A stretch of DNA of 63,476 bases from Colwellia sp. 75C3 (GCF_002836255.1 NZ_PJAU01000035.1:1-63476), one strand, 5' to 3'. Positions 48,260 through 59,368 are shown, numbered from the stretch's first letter. Notes: generated by a model from the letters alone, not told the origin. Numbers and translations are program-made.

Positions 48260-50929
48260 TTATAATGAACGTTTGATTTCGATTGTTTCAAATACTTCGA
48301 TCTGATCACCAACACGTACATCATTGTAGTTCTTAACACCGATACCACATTCAATACCGTTACGAACTTCTTGAACGTCATCTTTAAAGCGACGTAATGA
48401 TTCAAGTTCGCCTTCGTAAATAACTACGTTCTCACGTAATACACGAATTGGTGCGCTACGCTTGATGATACCTTCAGTAACCATACAACCAGCGATAGCA
48501 CCAATTTTAGGTGACTTAAACACATCACGTACTTGAGCTAGACCAATGATTTCTTGCTTGAATTCTGGTGCTAACATACCACTCATGGCTTGTTTAACTT
48601 CTTCAATCAAGGCGTAGATAACACTGTAGTAACGTAAATCGATGTTTTCTGCTTCAATTACTTTACGAGCAGAAACGTCAGCACGAACATTGAAACCAAC
48701 AACTATGGCATTAGAAGCAGCCGCTAACGTTGCGTCAGTTTCAGTGATAGCACCAACACCTGAACCAATAATTTTAACTTTAACTTCATCAGTAGAAAGT
48801 TTAAGTAATGAATCATTGATTGCTTCAAGTGAACCTTGAACATCAGATTTAACGATTACATTTACTTCTGAAATATCGCCTTCAGCCATACTAGCAAACA
48901 TATTTTCAAGTTTAGCTTTTTGTTGACGAGCAAGTTTCACATCACGGTATTTACCTTGACGGAATAAAGCAACTTCACGCGCTTTCTTTTCATCTTTAAC
49001 AACAGTCGCTTCATCACCCGCTTGTGGAACACCACTTAAGCCGATAATTTCAACTGGGATAGATGGGCCAGCTGATTGAATGGCTTTACCATTCTCATCA
49101 CGCATCGCACGTACACGGCCATATTCTAAACCACAAAGTACGATATCGCCTTGCTTTAAAGTACCTTCTTGTACCAGTACAGTCGCTACTGGGCCACGGC
49201 CTTTATCTAATTTAGATTCTACAACAACACCATTTGCCATTTTATCGACAATAGCAGTTAACTCTAATACTTCCGATTGTAACAAGATAGAATCAAGTAA
49301 ATCGTCGATACCTAAACCAGTTTTAGCAGATACGTGACAGAATTGAACTTCACCGCCCCACTCTTCTGAAAGCACGCCGTGTTGTGATAATTCACTTTTA
49401 ACACGATCTGGATCAGCAGATTCTTTATCCATTTTGTTAACGGCAATGATGATTGGCGCATCAGAAGCTTGAGCATGTTGAATAGCTTCAATCGTCTGTG
49501 GCATAACACCATCATCTGCAGCAACAACAATGATTACTATATCTGTTGCTTTAGCACCACGAGAACGCATAGCAGTAAAGGCAGCATGACCAGGAGTATC
49601 TAAGAAGGTGATCATACCATGACCAGTTTCTACGTGATAAGCACCGATATGTTGAGTAATACCACCCGCTTCGCCGTCAGCAACTTTCGCTTCACGAATG
49701 TGATCAAGTAGTGATGTTTTACCATGATCAACGTGACCCATAATAGTAACAACTGGCGCACGAGTGATCTCTTCACCCGTATCCTGACGATCAGCAAGTA
49801 CTGCTTCTTCTAAAGCATTTTCTTTAACAAGTACGACTTCAAAGCCCATATCTTCAGCAACTAGTGCCGCAGTCTCTTGGTCAATTACTTGGTTGATGGT
49901 CGCCATAGCGCCCAATTTAAACATAGCTTTAACAACTTCAGCGCCTTTCTTAGCCATTTTATTGGCTAATTCAGCAACAGAAATCGTTTCACCGATACGG
50001 ATGTCTTGTAATTTAGTTTCAACAGGCTTAGTAAAGCCATGTTTTAAACTGTCCGGAGAAGATAAAGTTTTACCTTTTCCTCGGCCACTATTACGGCCAC
50101 GAGCATTACGATCAGCTGGTTTTTTCTTCTTACGTCGACGTCCACTTTCATCAGCCGTATCGCTTTTATCTTCAGCTTCTTGTGCATAGACAGAAGAAGT
50201 TAAATGTACTACTTCTTTTTCTTTTGCTTTACGTTCAGCTTCTTGCTCTTTCCAACGGCCTTCATTTTCTTCTGCAAGCTTTTTAGCTGCTGCTGCCGCT
50301 TCTGCTGCTTCTGCTTCAACTTTTGCTGCCGCTTCTTTTTCTTGAGCTAAACGAAGTTTTTTCGATTCTTCTGTTTCAGCTACCTTTTCAGGCGCTTGCT
50401 CAACGTTTTTAGCTTTTTCTACTGCGGCAGTTTTTGCTTTAGCTGCTGCTTCAACTTTCGCTTCAGCTTTACGCTCGGCTTCAACTTCAGCTTTAGCTGC
50501 TGCTACGCCTTTTTCGTTTTCAGCTTCTTTCGCTGCAGCTTCGGCTTTAGCTTTAACATCTGCTTCGGCTAAAATAGCTGCTTCAGCTTCTGCTTTAGCC
50601 GCTTCTTCAGCAATTTTTTCATCTTCAACGTCACTACGTTTCACGTAAGTGCGTTTTTTACGAACTTCAACATTAACCGATTTAGCTTTACTACCGTGAC
50701 CCATTGTCAGAGTAGACTTAGTCTTACGGTTCAAAGTGAGTTTGTTCGGCTTTGCTTCCGACTCATCACCATGTTGTTTTTTAAGGTGTCCTAATAAGGA
50801 TTCTTTTTCATCTTGCGTAATAGCATCGGTAGCCGATTTATTCACGCCTGAGTCAGCCAATTGGCTTACTAAGCGATCCACCGGTGTTCCGATTTCTTTG
50901 GCAAGTTCTGCTACAGTTATATCTGCCAT
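48260..50929 (-). CDS. infB: translation initiation factor IF-2
   Basis: An 889-residue GTPase. An IF2N domain (1-50) is followed by a long Ala/Glu/Lys-rich segment (about 100-245), a basic Arg/Lys patch (about 263-290), a second IF2N domain (303-355) and the GTPase G1 motif GHVDHGKT (398-405). DTPGHAAF and NKMDK follow, then domains II-IV. Guides fMet-tRNA to the 30S subunit. Lies 21 nt after nusA. Confidence 0.98.
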   Translation of the reverse strand: MADITVAELAKEIGTPVDRLVSQLADSGVNKSATDAITQDEKESLLGHLKKQHGDESEAKPNKLTLNRKTKSTLTMGHGSKAKSVNVEVRKKRTYVKRSDVEDEKIAEEAAKAEAEAAILAEADVKAKAEAAAKEAENEKGVAAAKAEVEAERKAEAKVEAAAKAKTAAVEKAKNVEQAPEKVAETEESKKLRLAQEKEAAAKVEAEAAEAAAAAKKLAEENEGRWKEQEAERKAKEKEVVHLTSSVYAQEAEDKSDTADESGRRRKKKKPADRNARGRNSGRGKGKTLSSPDSLKHGFTKPVETKLQDIRIGETISVAELANKMAKKGAEVVKAMFKLGAMATINQVIDQETAALVAEDMGFEVVLVKENALEEAVLADRQDTGEEITRAPVVTIMGHVDHGKTSLLDHIREAKVADGEAGGITQHIGAYHVETGHGMITFLDTPGHAAFTAMRSRGAKATDIVIIVVAADDGVMPQTIEAIQHAQASDAPIIIAVNKMDKESADPDRVKSELSQHGVLSEEWGGEVQFCHVSAKTGLGIDDLLDSILLQSEVLELTAIVDKMANGVVVESKLDKGRGPVATVLVQEGTLKQGDIVLCGLEYGRVRAMRDENGKAIQSAGPSIPVEIIGLSGVPQAGDEATVVKDEKKAREVALFRQGKYRDVKLARQQKAKLENMFASMAEGDISEVNVIVKSDVQGSLEAINDSLLKLSTDEVKVKIIGSGVGAITETDATLAAASNAIVVGFNVRADVSARKVIEAENIDLRYYSVIYALIEEVKQAMSGMLAPEFKQEIIGLAQVRDVFKSPKIGAIAGCMVTEGIIKRSAPIRVLRENVVIYEGELESLRRFKDDVQEVRNGIECGIGVKNYNDVRVGDQIEVFETIEIKRSL

Positions 50930-50950
50930 CTATATTATTCTCCGGTGTTA

Positions 50951-52447
50951 TTATTCTTCGTTAAACCAACAAATGTTACGTGCAGCCATGATTAGCTCGC
51001 CCGCTTTGGTTTCATCTAAATCTTCAATATCGCTTATTTCATCGATACCTTGTTCAGCTAAGTCTTCAAGTGTGCGAACACCTCGACTTGCTAAAACAAA
51101 TGCTAAATGACGTTCTAAACCTGCAAGGTCAAGTAAGTCTTGCGCTGGTTCAGCACCTTCTAAAGTCTCTTCACTCGCAAGTGCTTGCGTAGTTAACGCT
51201 TCTTTAGCACGGTCACGAAGCGCTTCAATGATTTCTTCAGTAAGACCTTCAATATCCAACATTTCAGCTACTGGTACATAAGCAATCTCTTCTAATGAAG
51301 TGAAGCCTTCTTCAGCAAGTAATGTTGCAAAATCTTCATCAAGATCTAACTTATCAATAAACAAGTTTAATACTTTATCGTTTTCTGCCTGATGCTTTTC
51401 TTTCATATCAGCAACAGTCATTACATTCAGTTCCCAACCAGTTAACTGGCTTGCTAAACGAATGTTTTGACCACTACGGCCAATGGCCATTGCTAAGTTA
51501 GCTTCTTCAACAGCAATATCCATTGTGCCTTTGTCTTCATCAACAATTATTGAAGCGACTTCAGCAGGTGACATAGCGTTAATTACATATTGAGCAACGT
51601 TATCATCGTATAATACGATATCAACACGTTCTCCACCTAACTCACCAGATACGGCTTGAACGCGTGAACCACGCATACCAACACAAGCACCAACAGGATC
51701 AATTCGTTTATCATTACTTTTAACAGCAATTTTGGCACGAGAACCAGGATCACGAGCTGCACCCTTTATTTCTAGTAATTCTTCGCCAATTTCAGGTACT
51801 TCAACACGGAAAAGTTCAATTAACATTTCAGCTTTAGTACGGCTTAAAAATAATTGTGCACCACGTGCTTCAGGTTTAATTTCATACAACAAACCACGTA
51901 CACGGTCACCCGGACGAAATGTCTCGCGTGGTAACATATCATCACGGTAAATAACCGCTTCTGCATTATTACCTAAATCAACGATGACACTTTCACGGCT
52001 AGCTTTTTTAACAACACCAGTAACAATCTCACCTAAGTGCTCTTGATAAGCTTCAGTTACTAAAGCACGTTCAGCTTCACGTATTTTTTGAACGATAACT
52101 TGTTTCGCAGTTTGCGTAGTTACACGGTCAAACTTTACTGACTCAATTTGATCTTCTGAATAATCACCTACGTTTAATTCTGGATCAGAATATTGCGCTG
52201 CTGCTAAACCAATCTCAGCATAGGGATTTTCCATCGGTTCATTGCCGTCTTCAACAATTAACCAACGACGAAAAGTATCAAACTCGCCTGTAATACGGTC
52301 AATAGCAACACGTACTTCAATGTCACCTTCATATTTTTTCTTGGTAGCTGTTTCTAAAGCTGTTTCCATTGCTTCAAAAATGCTTTCTCTTGGTAATGCT
52401 TTTTCATTAGAAACCGCATCAACAACCAGTAATATTTCCTTACTCAT
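50951..52447 (-). CDS. nusA: transcription termination/antitermination factor NusA
   Basis: A 498-residue protein, the E. coli length. N-terminal RNAP-binding domain, S1 domain ([20 protein letters not shown]), two KH domains ([16 protein letters not shown] and [20 protein letters not shown]), and two C-terminal acidic repeats. Binds RNAP and the alpha C-terminal domain and modulates pausing. Followed by infB. The leader of its operon contains terminators (see 53018 and 53093), compatible with autoregulation. Confidence 0.98.
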   Translation of the reverse strand: MSKEILLVVDAVSNEKALPRESIFEAMETALETATKKKYEGDIEVRVAIDRITGEFDTFRRWLIVEDGNEPMENPYAEIGLAAAQYSDPELNVGDYSEDQIESVKFDRVTTQTAKQVIVQKIREAERALVTEAYQEHLGEIVTGVVKKASRESVIVDLGNNAEAVIYRDDMLPRETFRPGDRVRGLLYEIKPEARGAQLFLSRTKAEMLIELFRVEVPEIGEELLEIKGAARDPGSRAKIAVKSNDKRIDPVGACVGMRGSRVQAVSGELGGERVDIVLYDDNVAQYVINAMSPAEVASIIVDEDKGTMDIAVEEANLAMAIGRSGQNIRLASQLTGWELNVMTVADMKEKHQAENDKVLNLFIDKLDLDEDFATLLAEEGFTSLEEIAYVPVAEMLDIEGLTEEIIEALRDRAKEALTTQALASEETLEGAEPAQDLLDLAGLERHLAFVLASRGVRTLEDLAEQGIDEISDIEDLDETKAGELIMAARNICWFNEE

Positions 52448-52496
52448 GCTACTTAGCCTTTAATTTATGTTAAGTGTTTGTAAAAATACTTAAGCT

Positions 52497-52973
52497 TTAT
52501 AATTTTGCGACAAGGTTCGCTTTATCTACATTGCTGATAGCAAGTTCATAATCGATGCCGTCGACTTGTACTATTAATGTATCGTTTTCTATGGCAACTA
52601 ACGGCCCTTTAAACTTACGACGACCATTTAAAGGCATCGATAATCTAACATTAACTATTTCACCAATAACTTCTTGGAAATGTGCTAATTCAAATAATGG
52701 GCAATCAACACCTGGTGATGAAACTTCTAGACTGTATTCACTACTAATAGGGTCTTCTACATCTAATAGTGCACCTACTTGACGGCTTACTTCTGCACAG
52801 TCGTCAACATTGATGCCATCTTCATGGTCAATAAACAAACGTAAAACTGAGTTATTGCCCGCACTAAGATACTCAATGCCTCGCAATGTTTTGCCAGTTT
52901 CTTCAACTGCAGGTCTTAATAAATCAGTTAGTTTTTGCTCAAATTTAGCCAATCTTGTTCTCCTGTTATTCAA
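52497..52973 (-). CDS. rimP: ribosome maturation factor RimP
   Basis: A 158-residue protein with the RimP motifs LRLFIDHEDGINVDDCAEVSRQ, here seen as FIDHEDGI and DDCAEVSRQ, and SPGVDCPLF, followed by a SH3-like C-terminal domain (RRKFKGPLVAIEND). Helps assemble the 30S subunit. AGGAGA precedes the ATG. First gene of the rimP-nusA-infB string. Confidence 0.95.
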   Translation of the reverse strand: MNNRRTRLAKFEQKLTDLLRPAVEETGKTLRGIEYLSAGNNSVLRLFIDHEDGINVDDCAEVSRQVGALLDVEDPISSEYSLEVSSPGVDCPLFELAHFQEVIGEIVNVRLSMPLNGRRKFKGPLVAIENDTLIVQVDGIDYELAISNVDKANLVAKL

Positions 52974-53017
52974 CCCTTATGACAAATACATAAGCGGTGA
53001 ATATAAATTTTAGATAT

Positions 53018-53037
53018 AAAAAAAGGGCGTGTAGCCC
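53018..53037 (-). terminator. second terminator in the rimP leader
   Basis: On the minus strand GGGC-TACAC-GCCC is followed by seven T. It lies 45 nt before the rimP ATG and downstream of the first terminator at 53093. Confidence 0.7.
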
Positions 53038-53092
53038 AGCGAAATTTTGCCTTTTTTGTCATTAATTACGTATTATCTACGCTTTAAAAAAC

Positions 53093-53194
53093 AAAAAACC
53101 CCAAGATAGGGGCTTATTTCACTGTTTTCCCCCTAGATTAAACAAGAATAACAAGTTTAATCTGGTTATTAGTAGCATAACTACTAATAATATT
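53093..53194 (-). ncRNA. candidate 100-nt structured leader or small RNA upstream of rimP
   Basis: From a predicted start near 53194 (minus) come three hairpins in a row: a perfect 10-bp stem TTATTAGTAG/CTACTAATAA (53166-53190), a perfect 9-bp stem AGATTAAAC/GTTTAATCT (53135-53163), and CCCC/GGGG with six T (53093-53112), a rho-independent terminator. No tRNA or ORF is seen, so either it is a small RNA or it is the attenuated leader of rimP-nusA-infB. The rest of the 52974-53531 gap holds two promoters. Confidence 0.5.
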
Positions 53195-53200
53195 AATAAG

Positions 53201-53228
53201 AATATAAACCACACTATCTACAAGACAA
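53201..53228 (-). promoter_or_regulatory. predicted promoter of the rimP leader RNA
   Basis: TTGTCT (53228-53223) and TATATT (53206-53201) with a 16-nt spacer, directly upstream of the three hairpins. Confidence 0.5.
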
Positions 53229-53399
53229 TATGTGTGTATTTATTCAGTGACATCTTATTAAGTTCTATTGTGGCAAATTATATATTGGCTCGCCATCAAG
53301 CGCAAGGGGCATTAAGCATTATCGATTAGAAAGTCGTTTTTTTTATCAAAATTAGTGCTATTAATTACTAGAAAACATTAGCTAAATTTAATTTATATT

Positions 53400-53428
53400 T
53401 TACAATACGTTAGTATTGCCCCTATAAT
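53400..53428 (+). promoter_or_regulatory. predicted sigma-70 promoter of the GGDEF-EAL gene
   Basis: TTACAA (53400-53405), 17-nt spacer and TATAAT (53423-53428). Overlaps the inverted repeat CAATAC/GTATTG (53403-53418). Gives a leader of about 95 nt. Confidence 0.6.
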
Positions 53429-53531
53429 ATGGCTATATTAATAGCTATCATTTCATACAATAATCAGCGCTGATAATAAGCGGTATGTATTTACTTCTTG
53501 ATGGGTTTTAAACGGAGCATTAAATTTCATT

Positions 53532-55436
53532 ATGTATAAGTTTTCTAAGTTGTTTATCAAAAATATATTATTTGCGTTAGTTTTTATAATCGCGTTAGCC
53601 GCTATGGCTTTTGCACTACTTAGTGCCTACGTGAATCAGCAAACACTCGCACAACAAAAAACGATTCAAACCATCAGTCAACAATTTGTTGAAGATGAAA
53701 CGCCAGCTCAAGAGATGGCAACTAAATTAGCGACTATCTTGCATGCTAGCAATGATTATCAAACATTACTGATTAAAAGTGACTCTCAAACTTTAGTTAA
53801 TTATCAAAATAATGAAACCCACATAGTTGACTCTTTTTTAGCTCAACGTAAAACAGTTTCAGCCGGAAAACTTAATTTACAAGTTCAATACCAGTTAAAC
53901 TTTATTGATATCATAGCGTTTTTGACCAATTTTTTTGTCGGTGTTATTGCACTATCCCTACTCTTTGTTTTGATTTCTGCACGATTAAATTATAAATTAC
54001 AATTCGCTATACTTCGTGTGATCAGTCAACAAATTAGTAATGAACTCGCGCAGATTAATGACGTAGATTTTATTACCAAAGAAAAGAGTAATGAGCAACT
54101 ACTAGACATTCCTGCTCTAGAAGAAGGTATTGCTGAAATAAAGTCGATGATGACGAAGCAATTTAAAAATACTACCAATTTAGAAATTGAAGCGCATGTC
54201 GATAGTTTAACCGGTATTGAGAATCGTAATCGATTTGTGCAGTTTTATGAAAATCAGATTGTACAAGATAGTCCTATTAAGTTTGGCGTTATACTTATTA
54301 CTCGCTGCTCTGAACTGCAAACCATTAACCAAGTTCATGGCTATAACTCCGGCGACAACTACATTATAAAAGTAGCTGAGATAATAAAAGCAGCTTTGGC
54401 GACAAGACCAACAGGTAAGCTTTTCCGTTTGAATAGCTCAGACTTTGCCACTATCTTACCTAACGAACAATTGAAAGTAGCCGAGAACTACGCGAGTGAC
54501 CTAACGCTTAAGTTTAATGACTACCAGCAAATGAATGAATTAGACTCTGTCGCCTTTACAGGATTGGTGTATTTTGACAAATCAAAACCACTAGGTGAGC
54601 TATTAGCATTAGCCGATACTGGCGTAAGTGTTGCTCAAACACAAAAAACAAACTCATGGTATTCGCAAAAAGACATTGATATTTTAACTGATAATAGTGC
54701 TAACTTTGGCAGTCAAAATTGGCGACATGAAATAGATAGCGTGCTAGATTCTGGTCGAGTGACCTTATTATTACAGCCTATATTACCAAGTGGTCGTAAT
54801 AATAAAATATATAGTGAAGTATTAGCCCGTTTCCTTAATGCTAATGACGACATGTTACCTACAGCAACCTTCATTGCCATGGCTGAAAAGCTAGATAAAA
54901 TCATCGAAGTAGACCGACTTATCATCGAAACAGTGATTAAAGAAATAACCAGTAAAAATATGTTAGAAAGTAGTTATGGCATCAACATTAGCCCTCGCAG
55001 CATTAACGATGAACATTTTATGATTTGGTTAGAGCGTAAATTACTACGTGAGCCTACTGCCTCTCCTCGGTTAGTCTTTGAAATATCAGAGTTAGGTATG
55101 CAACAAAACATAAAAACGGCTAAACGTTTAGTTGATATGTTACACCGAGTTGGCTCCAGGGTAACTGTAGAACGTTTTGGTGTAGGTTTAACATCATTTA
55201 AATTCTTCCGAGATTTAACACCTGATTATATTAAAATGGATAGTTCTTATACTCGCGATATTGATGATGATAAGAACAACCAATACTTCTTGCGTTTAAT
55301 GGTTGATTTAGCTCATAGACTAGGCATTAGCGTATTAGCTGAAAGTGTCGAAAGCCAAGAAGAAAAACACACCTTAGAAAAATTATTTATCGATGGTTGT
55401 CAGGGTTACTATGTTGGAAAACCCGCTCAACTATAA
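53532..55436 (+). CDS. degenerate GGDEF-EAL membrane protein (CsrD/LapD-like)
   Basis: A 634-residue protein. Two transmembrane helices (about 10-33 and 126-150) enclose a periplasmic segment; then comes a GGDEF-like domain (about 220-375) whose signature is NSSDF (301-305), and an EAL-like domain (about 395-634) whose EAL is EVL (429-431) and whose DDFG is ERFG (547-550). Both Asp metal ligands are lost, so catalysis is unlikely. This pattern fits CsrD (RNase E specificity factor for CsrB/C turnover) or a LapD-type receptor; the layout and length are closest to CsrD. It is monocistronic, with a strong terminator at 55463. Confidence 0.88.
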   Translation: MYKFSKLFIKNILFALVFIIALAAMAFALLSAYVNQQTLAQQKTIQTISQQFVEDETPAQEMATKLATILHASNDYQTLLIKSDSQTLVNYQNNETHIVDSFLAQRKTVSAGKLNLQVQYQLNFIDIIAFLTNFFVGVIALSLLFVLISARLNYKLQFAILRVISQQISNELAQINDVDFITKEKSNEQLLDIPALEEGIAEIKSMMTKQFKNTTNLEIEAHVDSLTGIENRNRFVQFYENQIVQDSPIKFGVILITRCSELQTINQVHGYNSGDNYIIKVAEIIKAALATRPTGKLFRLNSSDFATILPNEQLKVAENYASDLTLKFNDYQQMNELDSVAFTGLVYFDKSKPLGELLALADTGVSVAQTQKTNSWYSQKDIDILTDNSANFGSQNWRHEIDSVLDSGRVTLLLQPILPSGRNNKIYSEVLARFLNANDDMLPTATFIAMAEKLDKIIEVDRLIIETVIKEITSKNMLESSYGINISPRSINDEHFMIWLERKLLREPTASPRLVFEISELGMQQNIKTAKRLVDMLHRVGSRVTVERFGVGLTSFKFFRDLTPDYIKMDSSYTRDIDDDKNNQYFLRLMVDLAHRLGISVLAESVESQEEKHTLEKLFIDGCQGYYVGKPAQL

Positions 55437-55462
55437 TTAACTAAGTCTATTGATAACCTATC

Positions 55463-55494
55463 AAGCCGAATGTTTTAAACCATTCGGCTTTTTT
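55463..55494 (+). terminator. rho-independent terminator of the GGDEF-EAL gene
   Basis: Stem AAGCCGAATG/CATTCGGCTT with an 8-nt loop and a T-run, 26 nt after the stop. Confidence 0.92.
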
Positions 55495-55497
55495 ATA

Positions 55498-55762
55498 TAT
55501 ACCCATCACACTCAAGCTGCAGATTTCAGCAAGTCGAAAAAGGGTTAGCTACAAGGCATTGATTGACGAGAATAGTTATTCTATTGTCTAAATCAATAAC
55601 GCCGGAGATGACCCTTTATCGGCTTTCCCGTAGGGAGCTAAGCTAGAAAAGCAGCTCGGCGTTGCGATACTTGATAAGGGAATAACCATTATCATCGTAT
55701 CGCGCCTTGCTCTGATTTACTAGCTTAGCTCTGAAACTGTATCTTGAGGTATGATGGGTATA
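55498..55762. repeat. 265-bp miniature element, copy B, before rsxA
   Basis: Ends TATACCCATCA (55498) and TGATGGGTATA (to 55762) are inverted repeats. The core 55552-55602 matches copy A (46458-46508) at all but a few positions. AAGTCGA (55531) and AAAGGGT (55539) pair with TCGGCTT (55619) and ACCCTTT (55611); GAGCTAAGCTAG (55635) pairs with 55720-55731 and GCGATAC (55664) with GTATCGC (55697). No ORF. It fills most of the gap 55437-55896; only about 130 nt remain for the rsxA promoter. Confidence 0.85.
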
Positions 55763-55896
55763 GCAATTTGTTATTTCAAAGCAAAGAAAATGAATAAAAG
55801 CGTAATACCCCTACTGACGGTGTGTTGTTAAATAAACTAAAAACACGGATAATAGCGCTACTATTATAATAAATAACCAAATGACCCTTAAAGTAA

Positions 55897-56478
55897 ATGA
55901 CTGATTATCTGTTACTACTCGTTGGCACTGTACTCGTAAATAACTTTGTTTTAGTGCAATTTCTTGGCCTATGTCCATTCATGGGGGTTTCTTCACGTAC
56001 TGAAACCGCTATCGGCATGTCCTTCGCTACTGTTTTTGTGATGACGCTGGCATCTCTGCTGAGCTATTTAGTTACCACCTACCTACTTGTGCCACTCAAC
56101 CTTGAATACCTTACCACCATGAGTTTTATTTTGGTGATTGCCGTTGTTGTACAGTTCACTGAAATGGTTGTTCATAAAACCAGTGCTAGCCTTTACCGAT
56201 TATTAGGGATTTTCTTACCACTTATCACCACAAACTGTGCGGTATTAGGTGTTGCCTTGCTCAATTTGAGATTACAACACGGTTTTTTCGAATCTATAAT
56301 TTATGGCTTTGGTGCCGCACTAGGTTTTTCCCTAGTATTAGTGATGTTTTCCGCTATGCGTGAAAAACTTGCCAATGCCGATGTACCTACACCTTTTAAA
56401 GGTACTGCTATCGCAATGATTACCGCTGGTTTAATGTCATTAGCTTTCCTTGGTTTTTCCGGTTTGGTGAAAATTTAA
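55897..56478 (+). CDS. rsxA: electron transport complex subunit RsxA (RnfA)
   Basis: A 193-residue inner-membrane protein with six helices; [19 protein letters not shown] and [15 protein letters not shown] are the RnfA/E motifs, and their Cys bind an Fe-S centre in the complex. RnfA and RnfE form the membrane core. First gene of rsxABCDGE; ends 1 nt before rsxB. Confidence 0.96.
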   Translation: MTDYLLLLVGTVLVNNFVLVQFLGLCPFMGVSSRTETAIGMSFATVFVMTLASLLSYLVTTYLLVPLNLEYLTTMSFILVIAVVVQFTEMVVHKTSASLYRLLGIFLPLITTNCAVLGVALLNLRLQHGFFESIIYGFGAALGFSLVLVMFSAMREKLANADVPTPFKGTAIAMITAGLMSLAFLGFSGLVKI

Positions 56479-56479
56479 C

Positions 56480-57049
56480 ATGAACATCCTTCTTGCTATC
56501 CTTGTATTGGGCAGTATTGCTGCCATATTTGGTGCTCTACTCGGCTTCGCTTCCGTACGTTTTAAAGTAGATGCCGATCCCATTGTCGAACAACTAGATG
56601 CCCTACTTCCTCAAACACAATGTGGTCAATGTGGTTACCCAGGTTGTAAACCTTACGCTCAGGCAGTTGCTGATGGTGAAGCTATCAATAAATGTGCTCC
56701 TGGCGGTGAAGATACCATCAAAAAAATAGCTGATTTAATGGGTGTTGAAGTTCAACCTCTTGATGAAAGTCACGTAAAAGGCGATGTAGCGCAAAGTAAT
56801 CGCCCTAAAGTCGCCTTTGTTATTGAAGAAGATTGTATTGGTTGTACAAAGTGTATTCAGGCTTGCCCTGTTGACGCCATTATCGGTGCAGCAAAGCAAA
56901 TGCATACCATTATCATAGATGAGTGTACGGGTTGTGACTTATGTGTTGCTCCTTGTCCTGTAGATTGTATTGAAATGCGTGAGTTGCCAGAGACTATTCA
57001 TAATTGGCAATGGGATTTAACCAGTATTCCAGTAAAACAACTGGATTAG
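56480..57049 (+). CDS. rsxB: electron transport complex subunit RsxB (RnfB)
   Basis: A 189-residue iron-sulfur protein. N-terminal membrane helix, the Fe4S motif CGQCGYPGC, then two ferredoxin-type motifs [16 protein letters not shown] and [16 protein letters not shown]. Passes electrons between the soluble donor and RsxC/membrane subunits. rsxC starts 6 nt later. Confidence 0.97.
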   Translation: MNILLAILVLGSIAAIFGALLGFASVRFKVDADPIVEQLDALLPQTQCGQCGYPGCKPYAQAVADGEAINKCAPGGEDTIKKIADLMGVEVQPLDESHVKGDVAQSNRPKVAFVIEEDCIGCTKCIQACPVDAIIGAAKQMHTIIIDECTGCDLCVAPCPVDCIEMRELPETIHNWQWDLTSIPVKQLD

Positions 57050-57055
57050 GAGAGT

Positions 57056-59368
57056 ATGGTGGAATCAGTAGTAGAACGTATCACGCGTGGCCATTTTTGG
57101 GATTTTCATGGTGGCATTCATCCCCCTGAACAAAAATTTCTAACGTCAAGCAAGCCGATAAAACAGCTTTCTTTACCAAAACAGTTAATTATCCCGCTAC
57201 AACAGCATATCGGCCGAGAAGGTGATTTACTGGTTACTATCGGCGATCGCGTATTAAAAGGGCAAGCGCTAACGCTAAGCACTAACCCGATGGTAGTGCC
57301 AATTCATGCTCCGACAAGTGGCACTATCAGTGCTATCAAAATGTCCGTCATTGCTCACCCTTCTGGTTTAAGCCAATTGTGTATATTTCTTGATGTTGAT
57401 GGTGAAGATACATGGCGTAAAAGAGAGCTTTGTCACGATATAGAACAACTTACTAATCACCAAATAATTGAAAAAATTGCTGATGCAGGTATTGCCGGTA
57501 TGGGCGGCGCAGGTTTTCCAACCCATATCAAAGTAAACCGCCAACCCGACATTAACTTCCTTATCATCAACGGCGCAGAGTGTGAACCCTACATCACTGC
57601 TGATGACTTGTTAATGATGGAACAAAGTAACGCTATTGTAGATGGCATCAAAATTATTGATAAGCTATTAACTCCAGCTTTCATTTTAATTGCGATAGAA
57701 GACAATAAACCTAAAGCAATTAAAGCACTACAACAAGCCACCGCGAGCATTGAGAAAATAAAAGTTTGTGTGGTGCCAACTAAATACCCAACAGGTGGCG
57801 AAAAGCAGCTGATTCAAATTTTAACCGGTACAGAAGTTACGTCCGGCCAACTGCCTATTCACGCTGGTATTGTTATGCAAAACGTTGCGACATGCTTTGC
57901 TATCAATGAAGCCGTTCGACACGACACACCGCTTATTCGTCGTGTTGTTACCGTAACGGGACAAGCTTTAAATAAGCCACAAAATGTCTGGGCATTACTG
58001 GGCACACCCATAAATTTCTTGCTTGAACAATGTAGTGTGCAAAATATTGAAAATGAAAATCAGCCAGTAATCATGGGCGGTCCAATGATGGGCTTTAGTG
58101 TCTCTAGTGAGCTAGTACCTATTGTTAAAACCAGTAACTGTATTTTAGTACCCAGTAAAGTTGAAATGCCGAGTGCTTTTGAAAAAGAAAGTAAAGAGGT
58201 TGAATGTATTCGTTGTGGTCAATGTAGCGATGTATGCCCTAGTCAATTGTTGCCGCAAGAATTGCAATGGAGCGCAAAAGCTAAAGATCACGCACAATTA
58301 AAAAAACTGAATTTAAGTGACTGTATCGATTGTGGTGCCTGCGCCTATGTTTGCCCGAGTCAAATTCCTTTAGTGCATTACTACCGTATTGCTAAAGCCG
58401 AAATACGTGAACAGCAACAGTTAGATTTAAAAGCAGAAAAAGCCAAAATCCGTTTTGAAGCACGTAAGTTACGCTTAGAAAAAGAAAAAATCGCGCGACA
58501 AGAGAAACATAAAAAAGCAGCCGCAGCGCGTAAAGCGGCTATGAATAAAGCGACACCTGAAGCAACAGGCGCTAAATCAGCGGTTGCTGCTGCGCTTGCA
58601 CGTGTGAAAGCTAAAAAAGCGTCGAAAGCGCAAGTCGATACACCCGATGCACCAGCTGATTTATCTACCGAGGTTGTCGATGACCAGAAGTCTCAAGTAT
58701 CAGCAGCGATAGCTCGAGCTAAAGCGAAGAAGCAACTTAAAGCTGAAGCCGCAACTAAACTGTCAAATAGCAGTGATGATACAAATAAAGCGGTAGACGT
58801 CGACACTGTCGAAACAAAAACAACAGTCACTCAACAACCTACTGTTGATGATAAAAAAGCTAAAATAGCGGCGGCAGTTGCCAAAGCAAAAGCAAAGAAG
58901 CTCAGTAAAAACGCGGAAGTTACTGACACCGATAAAGTCACCGACAACACCTTGGCCGACAAAACGGTGGCAGAAAAAACAGTCAATATCGATGATAAAA
59001 AAGCAAAAGTTGCTGCCGCTATCGCGAAAGCAAAAAGCAAAGCACTCGCAAAAGCAAATGCTAAAGCAGAATCGCTAAACGAAGAAAAAATAGCGGCTAA
59101 TAACGTTAGCGCTACGGTTACGAGTAATGTAACACCAACTGATCACAGCCCTTCTAATTCAGCACAAGCGATACCTGAAGATATTGTTGTAACTGAAAAT
59201 GCTGAAAACAGTGACAGCAAAAACCAAAATGAAAGCTTAGCCGAAAGTACGCCGACTCCAGCAATGGATAAAAAGGCAAAAATTGCCGCTGCAATTGCTA
59301 AAGCGAAAGCAAAAAAGAAACTAAAAGAAGCCAGTTCAGTTGAAAACAATGACCAAGATAGCGTGTAA
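57056..59368 (+). CDS. rsxC: electron transport complex subunit RsxC (RnfC) with Lys/Ala-rich C-terminal repeats
   Basis: A 770-residue protein. SLBB and NADH/FMN-binding domain (GAGIAGMGGAGFPTHIK near 145-160, NGAECEPYITAD near 172-184) are followed by two [4Fe-4S] motifs, CIRCGQCSDVCP (384-395) and CIDCGACAYVCP (423-434). From residue 450 a basic coiled coil leads into a long tail containing five variants of KKAKIAAAIAKAKAKK. This tail is common in gammaproteobacterial RsxC but its repeat number varies. The peripheral NADH-oxidising subunit. Confidence 0.97.
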   Translation: MVESVVERITRGHFWDFHGGIHPPEQKFLTSSKPIKQLSLPKQLIIPLQQHIGREGDLLVTIGDRVLKGQALTLSTNPMVVPIHAPTSGTISAIKMSVIAHPSGLSQLCIFLDVDGEDTWRKRELCHDIEQLTNHQIIEKIADAGIAGMGGAGFPTHIKVNRQPDINFLIINGAECEPYITADDLLMMEQSNAIVDGIKIIDKLLTPAFILIAIEDNKPKAIKALQQATASIEKIKVCVVPTKYPTGGEKQLIQILTGTEVTSGQLPIHAGIVMQNVATCFAINEAVRHDTPLIRRVVTVTGQALNKPQNVWALLGTPINFLLEQCSVQNIENENQPVIMGGPMMGFSVSSELVPIVKTSNCILVPSKVEMPSAFEKESKEVECIRCGQCSDVCPSQLLPQELQWSAKAKDHAQLKKLNLSDCIDCGACAYVCPSQIPLVHYYRIAKAEIREQQQLDLKAEKAKIRFEARKLRLEKEKIARQEKHKKAAAARKAAMNKATPEATGAKSAVAAALARVKAKKASKAQVDTPDAPADLSTEVVDDQKSQVSAAIARAKAKKQLKAEAATKLSNSSDDTNKAVDVDTVETKTTVTQQPTVDDKKAKIAAAVAKAKAKKLSKNAEVTDTDKVTDNTLADKTVAEKTVNIDDKKAKVAAAIAKAKSKALAKANAKAESLNEEKIAANNVSATVTSNVTPTDHSPSNSAQAIPEDIVVTENAENSDSKNQNESLAESTPTPAMDKKAKIAAAIAKAKAKKKLKEASSVENNDQDSV

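Noticed and set aside
50736..51110. 124-codon plus-strand ORF across the infB-nusA junction
   Set aside because: Antisense to two recognised genes and Ser-rich, as expected for a shadow frame.
53018..53194. A tRNA upstream of rimP, as in several relatives
   Set aside because: No cloverleaf or T-loop sequence could be found; the hairpins are AT-rich and end in terminators.
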